In this document: in pieces, positions 39,178 to 48,528 of the stretch
How positions within the stretch are numbered: the first letter of the stretch is position 1
Layout: every line of letters begins with the position of its first letter
Origin: Myxococcales bacterium
GTDB lineage: Bacteria > Myxococcota > Myxococcia > Myxococcales > Anaeromyxobacteraceae
Length of the DNA stretch: 64,000 nucleotides
Reading direction: 5' to 3'
Assembly (NCBI GenBank): GCA_021806645.1
Contig: JAJZQX010000001.1
Coordinates: 62,001-126,000 of the forward strand
Notes under the pieces: model-generated
What the model was told of the DNA's origin: nothing
Database searches by the model: none
The model's input: only the letters and a program-made list of their open reading frames with translations
Made by a program: the position numbers and the translations under genes

Positions 39178-39197
39178 GCGCCGGCTGAAGCCGGCGC
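39178..39197 (-). terminator. Strong hairpin at the helicase 3' end
   Basis: GCGCCGGC (39178-39185), loop TGAA, GCCGGCGC (39190-39197): a perfect 8-bp stem 3 bases beyond the helicase stop. No T-run follows on the minus strand, so it may be a terminator of GC-rich type or a copy of a dispersed palindromic repeat. A GGCCAAGGC direct repeat (39131-39139 and 39168-39176) lies just beyond it. Confidence 0.45.
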
Positions 39198-39200
39198 GAC

Positions 39201-41960
39201 CTACGTACACCTCCAGTACGCCGTCGCCACCAGGGTGCGCCGCTCCTTCGGCTCCGCCTTCCGCTTCAGCTCGGCCACGGCGCGGTCCCGCTCCGCGTAG
39301 CGCTGCGCCTCGGTGGCGCGCAGCTCGTCGAGCTTGCGCCGGTACTCGCGCTCGGCCCGCTCCAGCATCCCGCGCCGATCCCGCAGCGGCAGGTCGCCCT
39401 TGTCGTGGAGCGCCCCGCGGGCCCGCTGCCAGGCCTGCCGCACCGTCTCCACGGCGGCGCGCGCCGCCAGCAGCGTGTCCTCGACGCTCCGGTCCCAGCG
39501 CTCGCGCGACTCGTCGAAGGCGGCCCCGGAGCGCTCCTGCACCCCGCCGAGCAGCTGGTCGTGGAGCGCCGCCAGCGCCTCCTCCTGCGTCGAGCCGATC
39601 GAGACGGTGGCCCCGCGCGGCCCGCCGCGAGCCTCGGCGGCGGGGAGGCCGGCGAACTCCCCGGCCTCGTCGAGCGGCAGGGCGTTGAACCTCTCGCCGT
39701 CGTACCAGAGGACCAGGTGGACCACCCGCTCCTCCGAGACCAGGGCCTCGATGGAGAACTTGTAGGCGAACCACCAGCCCTCGCGCCCGGCCAGCTTGCC
39801 GAGCCGCGCCGGCAGCGCCCGCGACGGCAGCTCCAGCATGGCCACGGCGTCCTGCGGCCGCGCCTTCACCTTCTCGGCCGCCGCCTGCAGGAGCCTGGCC
39901 CGCCTGGTGCGCGAGCGGCCCGCTCCCGGCTCCGGCGCCAGCTCGGACGGACGGACCTCGCCCTCGTAGGCGGCGTCGAGCAGCGCGTCCTCCTCGGCGT
40001 CGCGCTTCGCCACCGCCTCCTTGGCGTCCTGCTCGGCCACGCGCAGCCGGCCCCGCACCTCGCCGTCGAAGCGCTCGAAGAGCAGGGTGCGCGCCGCGCT
40101 GTAGCGGGCGGTGATCCGGCCGTCCAGGTCGGCGCGCAGCGTGGTGAAGGCCTTGTCGATCTCGTCCGGCGAGCGGCACGACTGGTAGATGTCGAGCACC
40201 CGCTTCTCGAAGTCGATGCCGCTGCCCAGCGCGCCCAGGATCTCGTCGGAGGAGCCGAAGACCCCGTCGAAGAGCGCCAGCTTCTGCGAGAGCAGGTCGT
40301 AGAGCCGGGCGTCGGCGGCGTTGGCGCGGTTGAGGAAGTTGAGCACCAGCACGTCGCGCTGCTGGCCGTAGCGGTGGCACCGGCCGATGCGCTGCTCGAC
40401 GCGCTGCGGGTTCCAGGGCAGGTCGAAGTTGACCACCAGGTTGCAGAACTGGAGGTTGAGCCCCTCGGCGCCGGCCTCGGTCATGAGCAGGATCTGGGTC
40501 CGGTGGCGGAACTCCTCCACCAGCGCCGCCCGCTTCTCGGTGCCGGAGACGTCGCCGGAGAGGCAGGTGACCGAGTAGCCGCGCGACTCCAGCAGCCTGG
40601 CCAGGTAGTCCTGGGTGCGCCGGAACTCGGTGAAGACCACCGCCTTCTCCGGCCAGCCGCAGGCCTTGGAGACCGTGAAGCAGCGATCCAGGCCGCGCAC
40701 CAGCGCGTCGCCCTTGGCGTTCCTCTTGATGCTCCTGGCCAGCCGGGCGCAGTCTCGCAGCTCGTCGAGCTCGGCGGCCATCTGCCGGACCGCCACCGAT
40801 CCCTTCGGGCGCGCCGGCGCGGAGTCGTCGAACAGCTCCTCCACCTCGTCGTCGAAGCCGTCCAGCTCCAGGGCCAGGTCGGCCTGCAGGGAGCTCTCGG
40901 CCCCGGCCAGGCGCGCGTTGAGCGAGTCGGCCAGCCGCTCCAGCGTGCCGGCCAGCGCGAAGGAGGAGGAGGCCAGGATCTTCCGGTAGACCAGGACGAA
41001 GAGGGCGCGCCGCGCCATGGGGATGGCGTGGGTGTCCTCGCGCCGCAGGTAGTCGGAGACCCGGTCGTAGAGCGCCTGCTCCTCGTCGGAGGGGGCGAAG
41101 TCCTCCACGATGGATCGCCGCGCGGTGAACTTCACGTACTCGCGCACCTGGCGGCGCAGGGTGCGGATGACCACCGGGTCGAGGCGCGACTTCAGGTCGG
41201 CCGCCTTCTCGTCGGTCAGCTCGCCGGTGGCGTACTGGAGCCGGAAGGCGTCCTCGGTGCCGAGCAGCGCGTCGTCGATGAAGGAGGCCAGCCCGAGCAG
41301 CTCCATCAGATCGTTCTGGAGCGGCGTGGCGGTGAGCAGCAGCTTGGGGCACTTGCGCAGGCCGCGGCGCAGCGCCTGCCCGGTCCGGTGGTCCTTGCGG
41401 TAGGCGTTGCGGAGCCGGTGGGCCTCGTCGATGACGGCCACGTCCCAGGCCACCCGCTCCAGCTCGCTGGCGCGCATGGCGGCGAAGGGGTGGGAGGCGA
41501 TGACGATGCCGCCGGTGTCGAAGGGGTTGGTGCGCAGGCCGGCCTTCTCGGCGGCGCGGCAGCTGTCGCCGTCGACCACGTCGGCGTCGAGCCCGAACTT
41601 GTCGCGCAGCTCGTCGCGCCACTGGGCGCGCAGCGAGGCGGGGACCAGGATGACGGCGCGCGGCTTCCCCTCGGCGGCAAGCTGGGCCAGCACCAGCCCG
41701 GCCTCGACCGTCTTCCCGAGCCCGACCTCGTCGGCCAGCACCGCGCCGCCGGTGGCGAGCGAGGCCAGCGCGAAGGCGGCGGCCTCGATCTGGTGCGGGT
41801 TGAGGTCGACGGCGGAGTGGGCCAGCGCCGGCGCCAGGCGCGACGCGCCGGTGCCGGACCGGGCGGTCAGCGACTCGGCGGCGATTCGCTGGTGGAAACG
41901 GGTCAGCGCGGCGGGCTTCTCGCCCTTCACGCGCGACGCGACGACAGACCCCACGCCCAT
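39201..41960 (-). CDS. SNF2/RapA-like helicase
   Basis: A 919-residue superfamily 2 ATPase of the SNF2 type. Walker A is DEVGLGKT (residues 77-84), the DEAH box is VAVIDEAHRLRN, and LLLTATPLQND is motif III. The C-terminal helicase half shows VVFTEFRRTQDYL, LMTEAGAEGLNLQFC, and QRIGRCHRYGQQRDVLV (motif VI). A long C-terminal part (about residues 560-900) is partly coiled coil (RDRRGMLERAEREYRRKLDEL) and has no named domain. RapA-like chromatin or RNA polymerase recycling roles and antiphage roles are both known in this superfamily; neither can be chosen here. No methylase or nuclease adjoins it. ATG 41960 is taken. Confidence 0.85.
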   Translation of the reverse strand: MGVGSVVASRVKGEKPAALTRFHQRIAAESLTARSGTGASRLAPALAHSAVDLNPHQIEAAAFALASLATGGAVLADEVGLGKTVEAGLVLAQLAAEGKPRAVILVPASLRAQWRDELRDKFGLDADVVDGDSCRAAEKAGLRTNPFDTGGIVIASHPFAAMRASELERVAWDVAVIDEAHRLRNAYRKDHRTGQALRRGLRKCPKLLLTATPLQNDLMELLGLASFIDDALLGTEDAFRLQYATGELTDEKAADLKSRLDPVVIRTLRRQVREYVKFTARRSIVEDFAPSDEEQALYDRVSDYLRREDTHAIPMARRALFVLVYRKILASSSFALAGTLERLADSLNARLAGAESSLQADLALELDGFDDEVEELFDDSAPARPKGSVAVRQMAAELDELRDCARLARSIKRNAKGDALVRGLDRCFTVSKACGWPEKAVVFTEFRRTQDYLARLLESRGYSVTCLSGDVSGTEKRAALVEEFRHRTQILLMTEAGAEGLNLQFCNLVVNFDLPWNPQRVEQRIGRCHRYGQQRDVLVLNFLNRANAADARLYDLLSQKLALFDGVFGSSDEILGALGSGIDFEKRVLDIYQSCRSPDEIDKAFTTLRADLDGRITARYSAARTLLFERFDGEVRGRLRVAEQDAKEAVAKRDAEEDALLDAAYEGEVRPSELAPEPGAGRSRTRRARLLQAAAEKVKARPQDAVAMLELPSRALPARLGKLAGREGWWFAYKFSIEALVSEERVVHLVLWYDGERFNALPLDEAGEFAGLPAAEARGGPRGATVSIGSTQEEALAALHDQLLGGVQERSGAAFDESRERWDRSVEDTLLAARAAVETVRQAWQRARGALHDKGDLPLRDRRGMLERAEREYRRKLDELRATEAQRYAERDRAVAELKRKAEPKERRTLVATAYWRCT

Positions 41961-42037
41961 CCCGACGCCTCCCACCACCCTTGGGACGCACGCCGCGCCC
42001 CCGCCCACCACCCACTCCCCGGCCACCCGGGCGAGCC

Positions 42038-42111
42038 GGTATCTCGCGATACCAGGAGCTGCAATCTACCAGCTTGGGGATCGCGAAGGAATGGGGGAGG
42101 CGCGCGATACC
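42038..42111. promoter_or_regulatory. Palindromes in the helicase/MFS divergent region
   Basis: GGTATC-TCGC-GATACC (42038-42053) is an inverted repeat with 6-bp arms. The half CGCGATACC occurs again at 42103-42111, 58 bases away in the same orientation, and TCGCGA recurs at 42081-42086. These sites lie between the divergent helicase and MFS genes and could be regulator-binding sites. No regulator gene adjoins. Confidence 0.4.
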
Positions 42112-42178
42112 CCCGCCATGCCCGGCACCGTGGGCCCGGGTCCCGCACCGGGGCCGCCGACCTGCTAGAACCCACGCG

Positions 42179-43399
42179 GTGCCACGACCGATCTCCGAGC
42201 GAGCGCTGCTCTTCCTGGTCGGCGCCGTCCAGTTCGTCAACGTCCTCGACTTCATGATGGTGATGCCGCTCGGGCCCGACTTCGCCATCGGGCTCGGCAT
42301 CCCGGCCTCGCAGCTCGGCCTGGTCGGCGGCGCCTACACGGCGGCGGCGGCCGTCTCGGGGATCGTGGGGGCGACCTTCCTCGACCGCTTCGATCGGCGT
42401 CGCGCGCTGGCGGTGGCCATGCTCGGCCTGGTGGTGGCGACCGCGGCCGGGGGCCTGGCCACCGGCTTCTCGACCATGGTCGCGGCCCGCCTGGCGGCCG
42501 GGTTCTTCGGCGGGCCGGCCACCTCGCTGGCGCTCTCGATCGTGGCCGACGCGGTCCCGGCCGAGCGGCGGGGCCGGGCGCTCGGCGCGGTGATGGGGGC
42601 CTTCTCCGTCGCCTCCGTGCTCGGCGTGCCGGCCGGACTCGAGCTGGCCCACCTCGGGACCTGGCGAACCCCCTTCTTCGCGGTGTCGGCGCTCGGCCTG
42701 CTGGTCGCCGGCGGGGCGCTCCTGCTCATGCCGCCCATGACCGGCCACGTCGAGCGGGCCCGCTCGACGGGGGCGGAGCGGGGCTCGGTGCGGGCGCTGC
42801 TGCGGCAGCCGGTGGCCATCCTCGGCCTCGCGACCACGGCCACCTCGATGATGTCGGGCTTCGCCATCATCCCCAACATCGCCGCCCACCTGCAGTTCGA
42901 CCTCGGCTACCCGCGTGACCGGCTCGGTGTCCTCTACATGGTCGGCGGGTCGGTGGCCTTCGTGATGCTCCGGATCGCCGGGCGCTGGGTCGATCGCTTC
43001 GGCGCGGCGGCGGTGGCGGCGGGTGGCACGGCCATCTTCCTCGCCGTGCTCGCCCTCGGCTTCGCCTGGCCGCCGCCCTGGATTCCGATCGTGGTGCTCT
43101 TCGTCGCCTTCATGATGGGGAACTCGCTCCGCAACGTGGCCATGAACACGCTGACCTCGAAGGTGCCGGGGCCGGCGGAGCGGGCGCGCTTCATGTCGGT
43201 CCAGTCGGCCGTGCAGCACCTGGCCGCCGCGCTGGGCGCGGGGCTGTCGACCCGGCTCCTCACGGTCGAGCCGGGCGGGCGGCTGGGCGGGATGGTGGGG
43301 CTGAGCCTCTTCTCCGGTACCCTGGCCCTGGCCGTCCCCTTCCTGATGTGGGCGGTGCAGGTGCGGCTGGCCCGGAGGCTGGCCGCCACGGGGGCGTGA
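42179..43399 (+). CDS. MFS transporter, DHA1-like
   Basis: A 406-residue major facilitator permease with 12 hydrophobic segments. Helix 1 reads LLFLVGAVQFVNVLDFMMVM and is followed by PLGPDFA. The loop 2-3 motif is DRFDRRRAL. The GAVMGAFSVASVLGVPAGLELA helix 5 resembles motif C of drug/H+ antiporters, so efflux is the likely direction. GTG 42179 was taken since upstream translation is not membrane-like. It is divergent from the helicase gene and converges on the DUF58 gene with a 19-base gap. The substrate is unknown. Confidence 0.85.
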   Translation: MPRPISERALLFLVGAVQFVNVLDFMMVMPLGPDFAIGLGIPASQLGLVGGAYTAAAAVSGIVGATFLDRFDRRRALAVAMLGLVVATAAGGLATGFSTMVAARLAAGFFGGPATSLALSIVADAVPAERRGRALGAVMGAFSVASVLGVPAGLELAHLGTWRTPFFAVSALGLLVAGGALLLMPPMTGHVERARSTGAERGSVRALLRQPVAILGLATTATSMMSGFAIIPNIAAHLQFDLGYPRDRLGVLYMVGGSVAFVMLRIAGRWVDRFGAAAVAAGGTAIFLAVLALGFAWPPPWIPIVVLFVAFMMGNSLRNVAMNTLTSKVPGPAERARFMSVQSAVQHLAAALGAGLSTRLLTVEPGGRLGGMVGLSLFSGTLALAVPFLMWAVQVRLARRLAATGA

Positions 43400-43418
43400 G
43401 CGCAGGGCGGGCAAGCGT

Positions 43419-44768
43419 CTACAGCGCGCCACGCGCCTTGACGGCCGCGTACCTCGTCACCACCGCCGCCGACAGGCTTTCCGCCGAGGCGGCGATCACG
43501 GCGACCCCCGCCGCGGCCAGGCGCCTCGCCGCTCCGTCCCGCTCCTCGACGATCCGCTCCGCCGCGGCGCGGGCCAGCGCCGCCGGCTCCGTGGCGGGCC
43601 GGGCGGTCGCGACCTCGACCAGGTCGGCATCCGAGATGGCCGCCACGGCCACCACGTGGCGCCGCCTGAGCAGCTCGGCGCGGGAGAGGAGGAGCGCGGT
43701 GGTGTCCGGATCGGAGAGCTCGGTGAAGACCACCACCAGCGCCCGCCGCCGCTGGCGCGCCAGCAGCTCGTCGAAGGCGGCGCCGTAGTCGGCTTCGACG
43801 GGCCGGGCCTTCGCCAGGTAGAGGGCCCGGGCCAGCGGCCCGAGGCGGGTGGTCCCGGCTTCCGGCGGCACGACCCGTTCCACCTCGGCGCCGAAGAGGA
43901 TGGCCCCGATCCTGTCGCCACGCTCGGCAACCGATCGCGCCAGCGCCAGGGCCGCCTCGACGGCCCGGTCCAGCTTGGTCCGTCCGTCGCCAAGCCTGGC
44001 GCCCAGGTGGCGCCCGCAGTCGATCAACATCCAGACGGTCTGGTTCCGCTCCGGCTGCCACTCCCGGACCACCGGCCAGCCGCGCCTGGCGGTCGCCTTC
44101 CAGTCGATCGACCGGATGTCGTCACCGGCCAGGTAGTGGCGCAGCGCCGCGAACTCACGCCCCTCCACCCGGCCGGCTCGCGCGGCCCGGCCAGCGTCCG
44201 GCACCATGGCCATGACGCCGGCGTCCGGCACGGAGGCGGCGGCGACCGCCCTCGACTCCGGGTAGACGGCGACCTCCCGCGCCATCGGCAGTCGCACCGG
44301 TCGCCACGCCAGGCCGAGCGGACCGAGCACGCGGAGGTGGAGATCGCCAAAGGCATGCCGGCCACGGGAGCGCGGCGTCACCACGTACTCGACCACCGCC
44401 TCGCCGGTGTCCGGCACCAGCGCCCCCGGGATCGTGAGCAGGCGCCGGTGCCCGTCCGATTCGAACCCCGGGGGCGGCGCGTCGGCCAGCGCCAGCCGGA
44501 GCGACCGGGCAGCCCAGGAGCGGAGCCCAAGAGAAACCCGGTTGGGCACGAACGCCGTCAGCGGCACCCGCATCCGTCGCTCGGCCGAGACCAGCCGGTC
44601 GCCCGCCCCCCGCAACGCCCGCGCGTGATCGACCATCGCGAGCAGCAGCACCATGGCATCCCACGCCAGCATGGCCACCAGCCCGTCCCGGCCGCCGCCC
44701 AGCACCAGCGGCCAGGCCAGGCCCAGGGCCACGAGCCAGATCGCTCGGGTGGACGGGATGAACACCAC
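43419..44768 (-). CDS. DUF58 domain protein
   Basis: A 449-residue protein of the DUF58 family, usually found with MoxR ATPases. Two N-terminal membrane helices (STRAIWLVALGLAWPLVLGG and a second near LLLAMVD) are followed by a beta-rich region. The DUF58 core reads GREFAALRHYLAGDDIRSIDWKATAR, then a VWA-like fold (VWMLIDCGRHLGARLG, FTELSDPDTTALL). These proteins are thought to help MoxR in assembling envelope or metal-containing proteins. GTG 44768 is the likeliest start; GTG 44789 is an alternative. Here it is separated from moxR by an EamA transporter gene. Confidence 0.85.
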   Translation of the reverse strand: MVFIPSTRAIWLVALGLAWPLVLGGGRDGLVAMLAWDAMVLLLAMVDHARALRGAGDRLVSAERRMRVPLTAFVPNRVSLGLRSWAARSLRLALADAPPPGFESDGHRRLLTIPGALVPDTGEAVVEYVVTPRSRGRHAFGDLHLRVLGPLGLAWRPVRLPMAREVAVYPESRAVAAASVPDAGVMAMVPDAGRAARAGRVEGREFAALRHYLAGDDIRSIDWKATARRGWPVVREWQPERNQTVWMLIDCGRHLGARLGDGRTKLDRAVEAALALARSVAERGDRIGAILFGAEVERVVPPEAGTTRLGPLARALYLAKARPVEADYGAAFDELLARQRRRALVVVFTELSDPDTTALLLSRAELLRRRHVVAVAAISDADLVEVATARPATEPAALARAAAERIVEERDGAARRLAAAGVAVIAASAESLSAAVVTRYAAVKARGAL

Positions 44769-44797
44769 CGAAGCGTACCGCGCCGGCACGGCGCCAC

Positions 44798-45700
44798 CTA
44801 CGTCCGCGCCGAGGCCTTGACCGCGGCCACCACCGCCACGCCGGCCAGGATGAGCGCCAGAGCCACCAGCGCGCGCCAGCCGACCGGCTCGCCGGCGGCC
44901 GCGCCGATGGCGACGGCGACCGCCGGGTTGACGTAGGCGTAGCTGGTGGCGAGCGCCGGGCGGACCCGCCGGAGCAGGAAGTTGTAGGCGGTGAAGGCGA
45001 CCAATGAACCGAAGACGGTCAGGTAGAGCCAGGCCCCCACCGCCGGCCATCCGGGCGCCGAGACGACCTGCTCGCCGCTCGCCAGCCCGGCCGCCGTGAG
45101 CATGACGCCTCCGGCCAGCATCTCGGTGGCCGAGGCCATCAGCCCCGGGGGCATGGGCAGCCGCCGGCTCCAGATCGACCCGAGCGCCCAGCACCAGGTG
45201 GAGGCCACCACCAGGAAGGCCCCGAGCGGCGCGCCGCGCAGCTCGCCACCCGACTGCAGCACCGCCACGCCGGTTAGCCCGAGGAGGATCCCGGCCACCT
45301 CCCCGCCGGTTGGGCGCTCCCGCCAGGCGGCCGCCACCAGCACGGTCCAGAGCGGCAGCGACGAGACGATGACGGCGGTGACGCTCGACGAGACCCATTG
45401 CTCGGCCACGGTGACCAGGCCGTTGGCGGCGCAGAGCAAGGTCCCCACCAGCGCCCCGGCTCGCCACTCGCGCCACGGTGGACGCGGCGTGCCACGGGCC
45501 CGCAGCACCAGGTAGAGCGCCCCACCGGCCAGCACGAACCGGCTGCCGGCCATCAGCAGGGGCGGGAAGCCCACGATGGCGACCCGGATGGCGAAATAGG
45601 TGGAGCCCCAGATGAAGTAGAGGGCCACCAGCGCCAGCAGGACCAGGCCGGGGCGGGGCGAGGTGGCGTCGGACGCTGGTCCGGGAGGGGGAGCGGTCAT
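44798..45700 (-). CDS. EamA/DMT family transporter, YedA-like
   Basis: A 300-residue drug/metabolite transporter with ten hydrophobic helices in two EamA repeats. Helix 1 shows the LYFIWGSTYFAIRVAI pattern, and repeat 2 reads VASTWCWALGSIWSRR and later YAYVNPAVAVAIGA. The length is standard. It lies between the MoxR gene (28 bases upstream) and the DUF58 gene (about 29 bases downstream) on the same strand, so it is probably in the same transcript. Amino-acid or metabolite efflux is the common family role. No specificity can be read. Confidence 0.87.
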   Translation of the reverse strand: MTAPPPGPASDATSPRPGLVLLALVALYFIWGSTYFAIRVAIVGFPPLLMAGSRFVLAGGALYLVLRARGTPRPPWREWRAGALVGTLLCAANGLVTVAEQWVSSSVTAVIVSSLPLWTVLVAAAWRERPTGGEVAGILLGLTGVAVLQSGGELRGAPLGAFLVVASTWCWALGSIWSRRLPMPPGLMASATEMLAGGVMLTAAGLASGEQVVSAPGWPAVGAWLYLTVFGSLVAFTAYNFLLRRVRPALATSYAYVNPAVAVAIGAAAGEPVGWRALVALALILAGVAVVAAVKASART

Positions 45701-45728
45701 GGCGGGCGAACGGGCGATCCGCGCTGCG

Positions 45729-46703
45729 TCACCGCGGCACCGGAACCGTGTCGAGCAGCTCCGCCACCAGCTCGTCGGCGCCGGCCCCCTCCAGCTCGGC
45801 GTCGGGCCGCAAGACCAGCCGGTGGCGCAGCACCGGCGGCGCCGAGGCCTTCACGTCGTCGGGCGAGAGCCACTCCGCGCCCCGCAGCGCCGCGCGCGCG
45901 CGAGCCACCGCCAGCAGGGCCACGCCGGCGCGGGGTGAGCCGCCCAGCCGGACGCGGGAGAGCTGGCGGCTGCCGCGGACCAGCTGCGCCACGTAGTCGA
46001 GCAGCTCGGGGGCCACCGCCAGGCGGCGCGCCCGTTCCCGCAGCGCCATCAGCTCGCCGCGCGTCAGCACGGTCTCCACGCCGGCCGCCTGCAGGTCGTG
46101 CGCGTCGGAGCGGGCCGCGGCGCGGCGCAGGATCTCCACCTCCTCGGCCGCCTCCGGGTAGCCGACCCGGATCTTCATCATGAAGCGGTCGGTCTGGGCC
46201 TCGGGGAGCGGGTAGGTCCCCTCGTACTCCACCGGGTTCTGCGTCGCGATCACGAAGAAGTCGCGCCCCAGGTCGAGCCGCTCGCCGTCGAGCGTCACCT
46301 GCCGCTCCTCCATCGCCTCCAGCAGCGCCGACTGGGTCTTGGGGGGCGTGCGGTTGATCTCGTCGGCCAGCAGCACGTCGGTGAAGATCGGGCCGCGCCG
46401 CAGCTCGAAGGTGCCGGACTGGGCCCGGTAGACGCTGGTGCCCAGGATGTCGGCCGGCATGAGATCGGGCGTGAACTGCACCCGCCCGAACCGGAGGTCG
46501 AGCGTGCGGGCCAGGGCCTTGGCCAGGAGCGTCTTGGCCACGCCCGGCACGCCCTCCAGCAGGACGTGGCCACCGGCCACCAGCGCCGCCAGCAGCTGGC
46601 GCACCGGTTCGGCCTGGCCGACCACCGCCTTGGCGATCTCGGCCTCCACCCGCGCCACCGGAGGTCCGTTCGACTCGCTGCGCGCCTCGTCCACGTTCGG
46701 CAT
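45729..46703 (-). CDS. MoxR family AAA+ ATPase
   Basis: A 324-residue MoxR chaperone-like ATPase. Walker A is [14 protein letters not shown]; Walker B is [20 protein letters not shown]. Sensor 1 is [22 protein letters not shown] with the arginine finger nearby (TDRFM). The C-terminal lid domain follows. ATG 46703 was chosen because the family starts about 20 residues before IAKAVVGQ; the open frame to 46790 is not family-like. It stands downstream of the DUF4350 gene by 71 bases. Confidence 0.92.
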   Translation of the reverse strand: MPNVDEARSESNGPPVARVEAEIAKAVVGQAEPVRQLLAALVAGGHVLLEGVPGVAKTLLAKALARTLDLRFGRVQFTPDLMPADILGTSVYRAQSGTFELRRGPIFTDVLLADEINRTPPKTQSALLEAMEERQVTLDGERLDLGRDFFVIATQNPVEYEGTYPLPEAQTDRFMMKIRVGYPEAAEEVEILRRAAARSDAHDLQAAGVETVLTRGELMALRERARRLAVAPELLDYVAQLVRGSRQLSRVRLGGSPRAGVALLAVARARAALRGAEWLSPDDVKASAPPVLRHRLVLRPDAELEGAGADELVAELLDTVPVPR

Positions 46704-46774
46704 CCGGGCGAGTCTAGTCCCGCGGGGCGGAGATTCCGAGCCGGTTGTCGCGGAGCGATCCTGGCCCGCGGGCT

Positions 46775-47890
46775 TCAGCCGCCGCGCCACCGCCGCGCCG
46801 CCTCGACGTCGGCGGCGGCCTGGGAGACCTCCAGCAGGATCCCCCGGCCGCCCCGGGCCAGGGCCGCCTCGCCGCGCCGCAACGGCCCGGCCGCGGCCGG
46901 CGCGCTCTTCGCCAGCCGCCGCGCCGCCTCCTCGCCCGGAAGCCTGGCCGCCACGCCGGCCTCCTTCTCCAGCCTCCGCCGCAGGCGGCGCCAGGCGGCC
47001 GCCGCCAGCTCCGGCTCCGCCCCGGCGCGCCGGTAGAGGTCGGCCAGCGAGGCCAGGTACTCGCGAGTGGTCCGGCCAGCCCCCTCGGGCGGCGGGGGCC
47101 GGACGGCGCCGAGCCTGGGCCAGAGGGCGGCCGCCAGCAGCAGGACGACGAGCCCGAGCTGGAGCCCGATGACCAGCGGCGGGCCCGACCGGGCCACCAG
47201 CCCCGCCCCGGTGGGGCGCAGGAACCGCTCGTCGAAGACGATCGGCCCTCGCGCCGCCAGCCTCACCCAGAGTGCCAGGGCCTCGCCTTCGCCGATGTGG
47301 CGGTTGTCGAGCAGCTCGGGGCCGGCCAGCAGCAGCACCTCGCCGCGGCCGAGCGGGACGGTCACCGCCGCCGGCCGCTCCGCGTCTCCCAGCACGGCGC
47401 GGGCGCCCGGCCGGTCCGACGCCACGCCCGCGCCACCGGCACGGAGCGAGAGGCCGTCGAAGAGCGGGTGTGGGGTCGTCGAGCCTACGTCGCGCTCGCC
47501 GCCGCCGGGCAGGCGTCGAGCCGCCAGCCGGCGCGACAGGACGGGCTGCCGCGCCTCGCCGGCCTCGCCGAGCGCCCAGACCACCAGGCCGCCGGCCGAG
47601 GCGTGGTCGAGGACGGCGGTCACCTCGCCTTCGTCGAGCGCCAACGCCGGCGCGAGCAGGAGCCAGGCCTCCGTCGTGGCGGGCCGGTCGCCGCCGGCCA
47701 CCAGCCGGCGGTGCGGACGACCGGTCGCGTCGAGCCAGCGCGCCGCGGCCCCGACTCCGGCGCCCCCGGTGGACTCGGTGGAGGGGAGGCGAGCCAGCGC
47801 GGTGTCGCCCCGGGGCGGCGCCGACAGCACGGCGGCGATCAGGAACGCCACGCCGAGCGCGCCGGCCACGGCCAGCAGCCCGCGCTTCAC
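46775..47890 (-). CDS. DUF4350 domain membrane protein
   Basis: A 371-residue protein with an N-terminal membrane helix ([18 protein letters not shown]) and a DUF4350 domain ([21 protein letters not shown], about 45-215). A second helix ([21 protein letters not shown]) lies at about 255, ahead of a cytoplasmic Arg/Ala-rich tail. The GTG start at 47890 overlaps the stop of the DUF4129 gene by 4 bases. DUF4350 proteins are regularly found in MoxR/DUF58/DUF4129 operons. A role in an envelope assembly or proteolysis complex is inferred from this company only. Confidence 0.78.
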   Translation of the reverse strand: MKRGLLAVAGALGVAFLIAAVLSAPPRGDTALARLPSTESTGGAGVGAAARWLDATGRPHRRLVAGGDRPATTEAWLLLAPALALDEGEVTAVLDHASAGGLVVWALGEAGEARQPVLSRRLAARRLPGGGERDVGSTTPHPLFDGLSLRAGGAGVASDRPGARAVLGDAERPAAVTVPLGRGEVLLLAGPELLDNRHIGEGEALALWVRLAARGPIVFDERFLRPTGAGLVARSGPPLVIGLQLGLVVLLLAAALWPRLGAVRPPPPEGAGRTTREYLASLADLYRRAGAEPELAAAAWRRLRRRLEKEAGVAARLPGEEAARRLAKSAPAAAGPLRRGEAALARGGRGILLEVSQAAADVEAARRWRGG

Positions 47891-48528
47891 GGGGCCACCT
47901 CCAGCCTGCTCGCGTCGCCGCGGGCCACGGGGCCGGAGGCCAGGCGGGACGCCACCGTCAGCGCCGCGGCGGCCTCCTGCGAGCTCACCGGGCGCCGCCC
48001 GTAGACGGTCCGCTCGTGGAGCCGCGCCAGGCGGCCGAACCCCTCGTCGGCCACGCGCCCCGCCAGCTCGCTTCCGGTGAGCACCTCGGCCACCGAGGCC
48101 GGGAGCTGGCGGCGGACCGCTGCGATGGCCGCCAGGAAGGCGAGCCGCACCGCCTCCGGGGCGTCGCCGGCGGCCAGGGCCCGTTCGGCGTCGGCCACCG
48201 TGACCGTTCCACCCGCGGCCGCCGCCGCCGCGCCCACCGGCTCGCCGCGACGGCGTCCCGTCACGGCCGTGGCCCGGCGCCGGCGGGCCGAGCGCCAGAG
48301 CAGCAGCAGCGCCACCGCGACGGCGGCGAGGAAGACCGCCCGCCCCAGGCCGGCCCATCGCTCGGCCTCGGACGTGCCGAGCAGCTCGGTCAACCGCTCC
48401 CACCACCCGGCCAGCCACTGGCGGAGCGCGTCGCCGCGCCAGCGCTGGGCCTGGAACTCCGGCTGGGCCAGCACCTCGGCCAGGGCCGCGCGATCGGCCT
48501 CGCTGGCCAGCAGCCCGGCCGCGCTCAC
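47887..48528 (-). CDS. DUF4129 domain protein
   Basis: A 213-residue protein with one membrane helix ([15 protein letters not shown], about residue 70). A cytoplasmic DUF4129 domain follows: [38 protein letters not shown], and the [12 protein letters not shown] ending that marks the family. The region before the helix is short (about 65 residues), whereas transglutaminase-fused homologues are far longer. GTG 48528 overlaps the stop of the upstream membrane protein gene by 4 bases. Part of the same coupled run as DUF4350 and MoxR. Confidence 0.78.
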   Translation of the reverse strand: MSAAGLLASEADRAALAEVLAQPEFQAQRWRGDALRQWLAGWWERLTELLGTSEAERWAGLGRAVFLAAVAVALLLLWRSARRRRATAVTGRRRGEPVGAAAAAAGGTVTVADAERALAAGDAPEAVRLAFLAAIAAVRRQLPASVAEVLTGSELAGRVADEGFGRLARLHERTVYGRRPVSSQEAAAALTVASRLASGPVARGDASRLEVAP

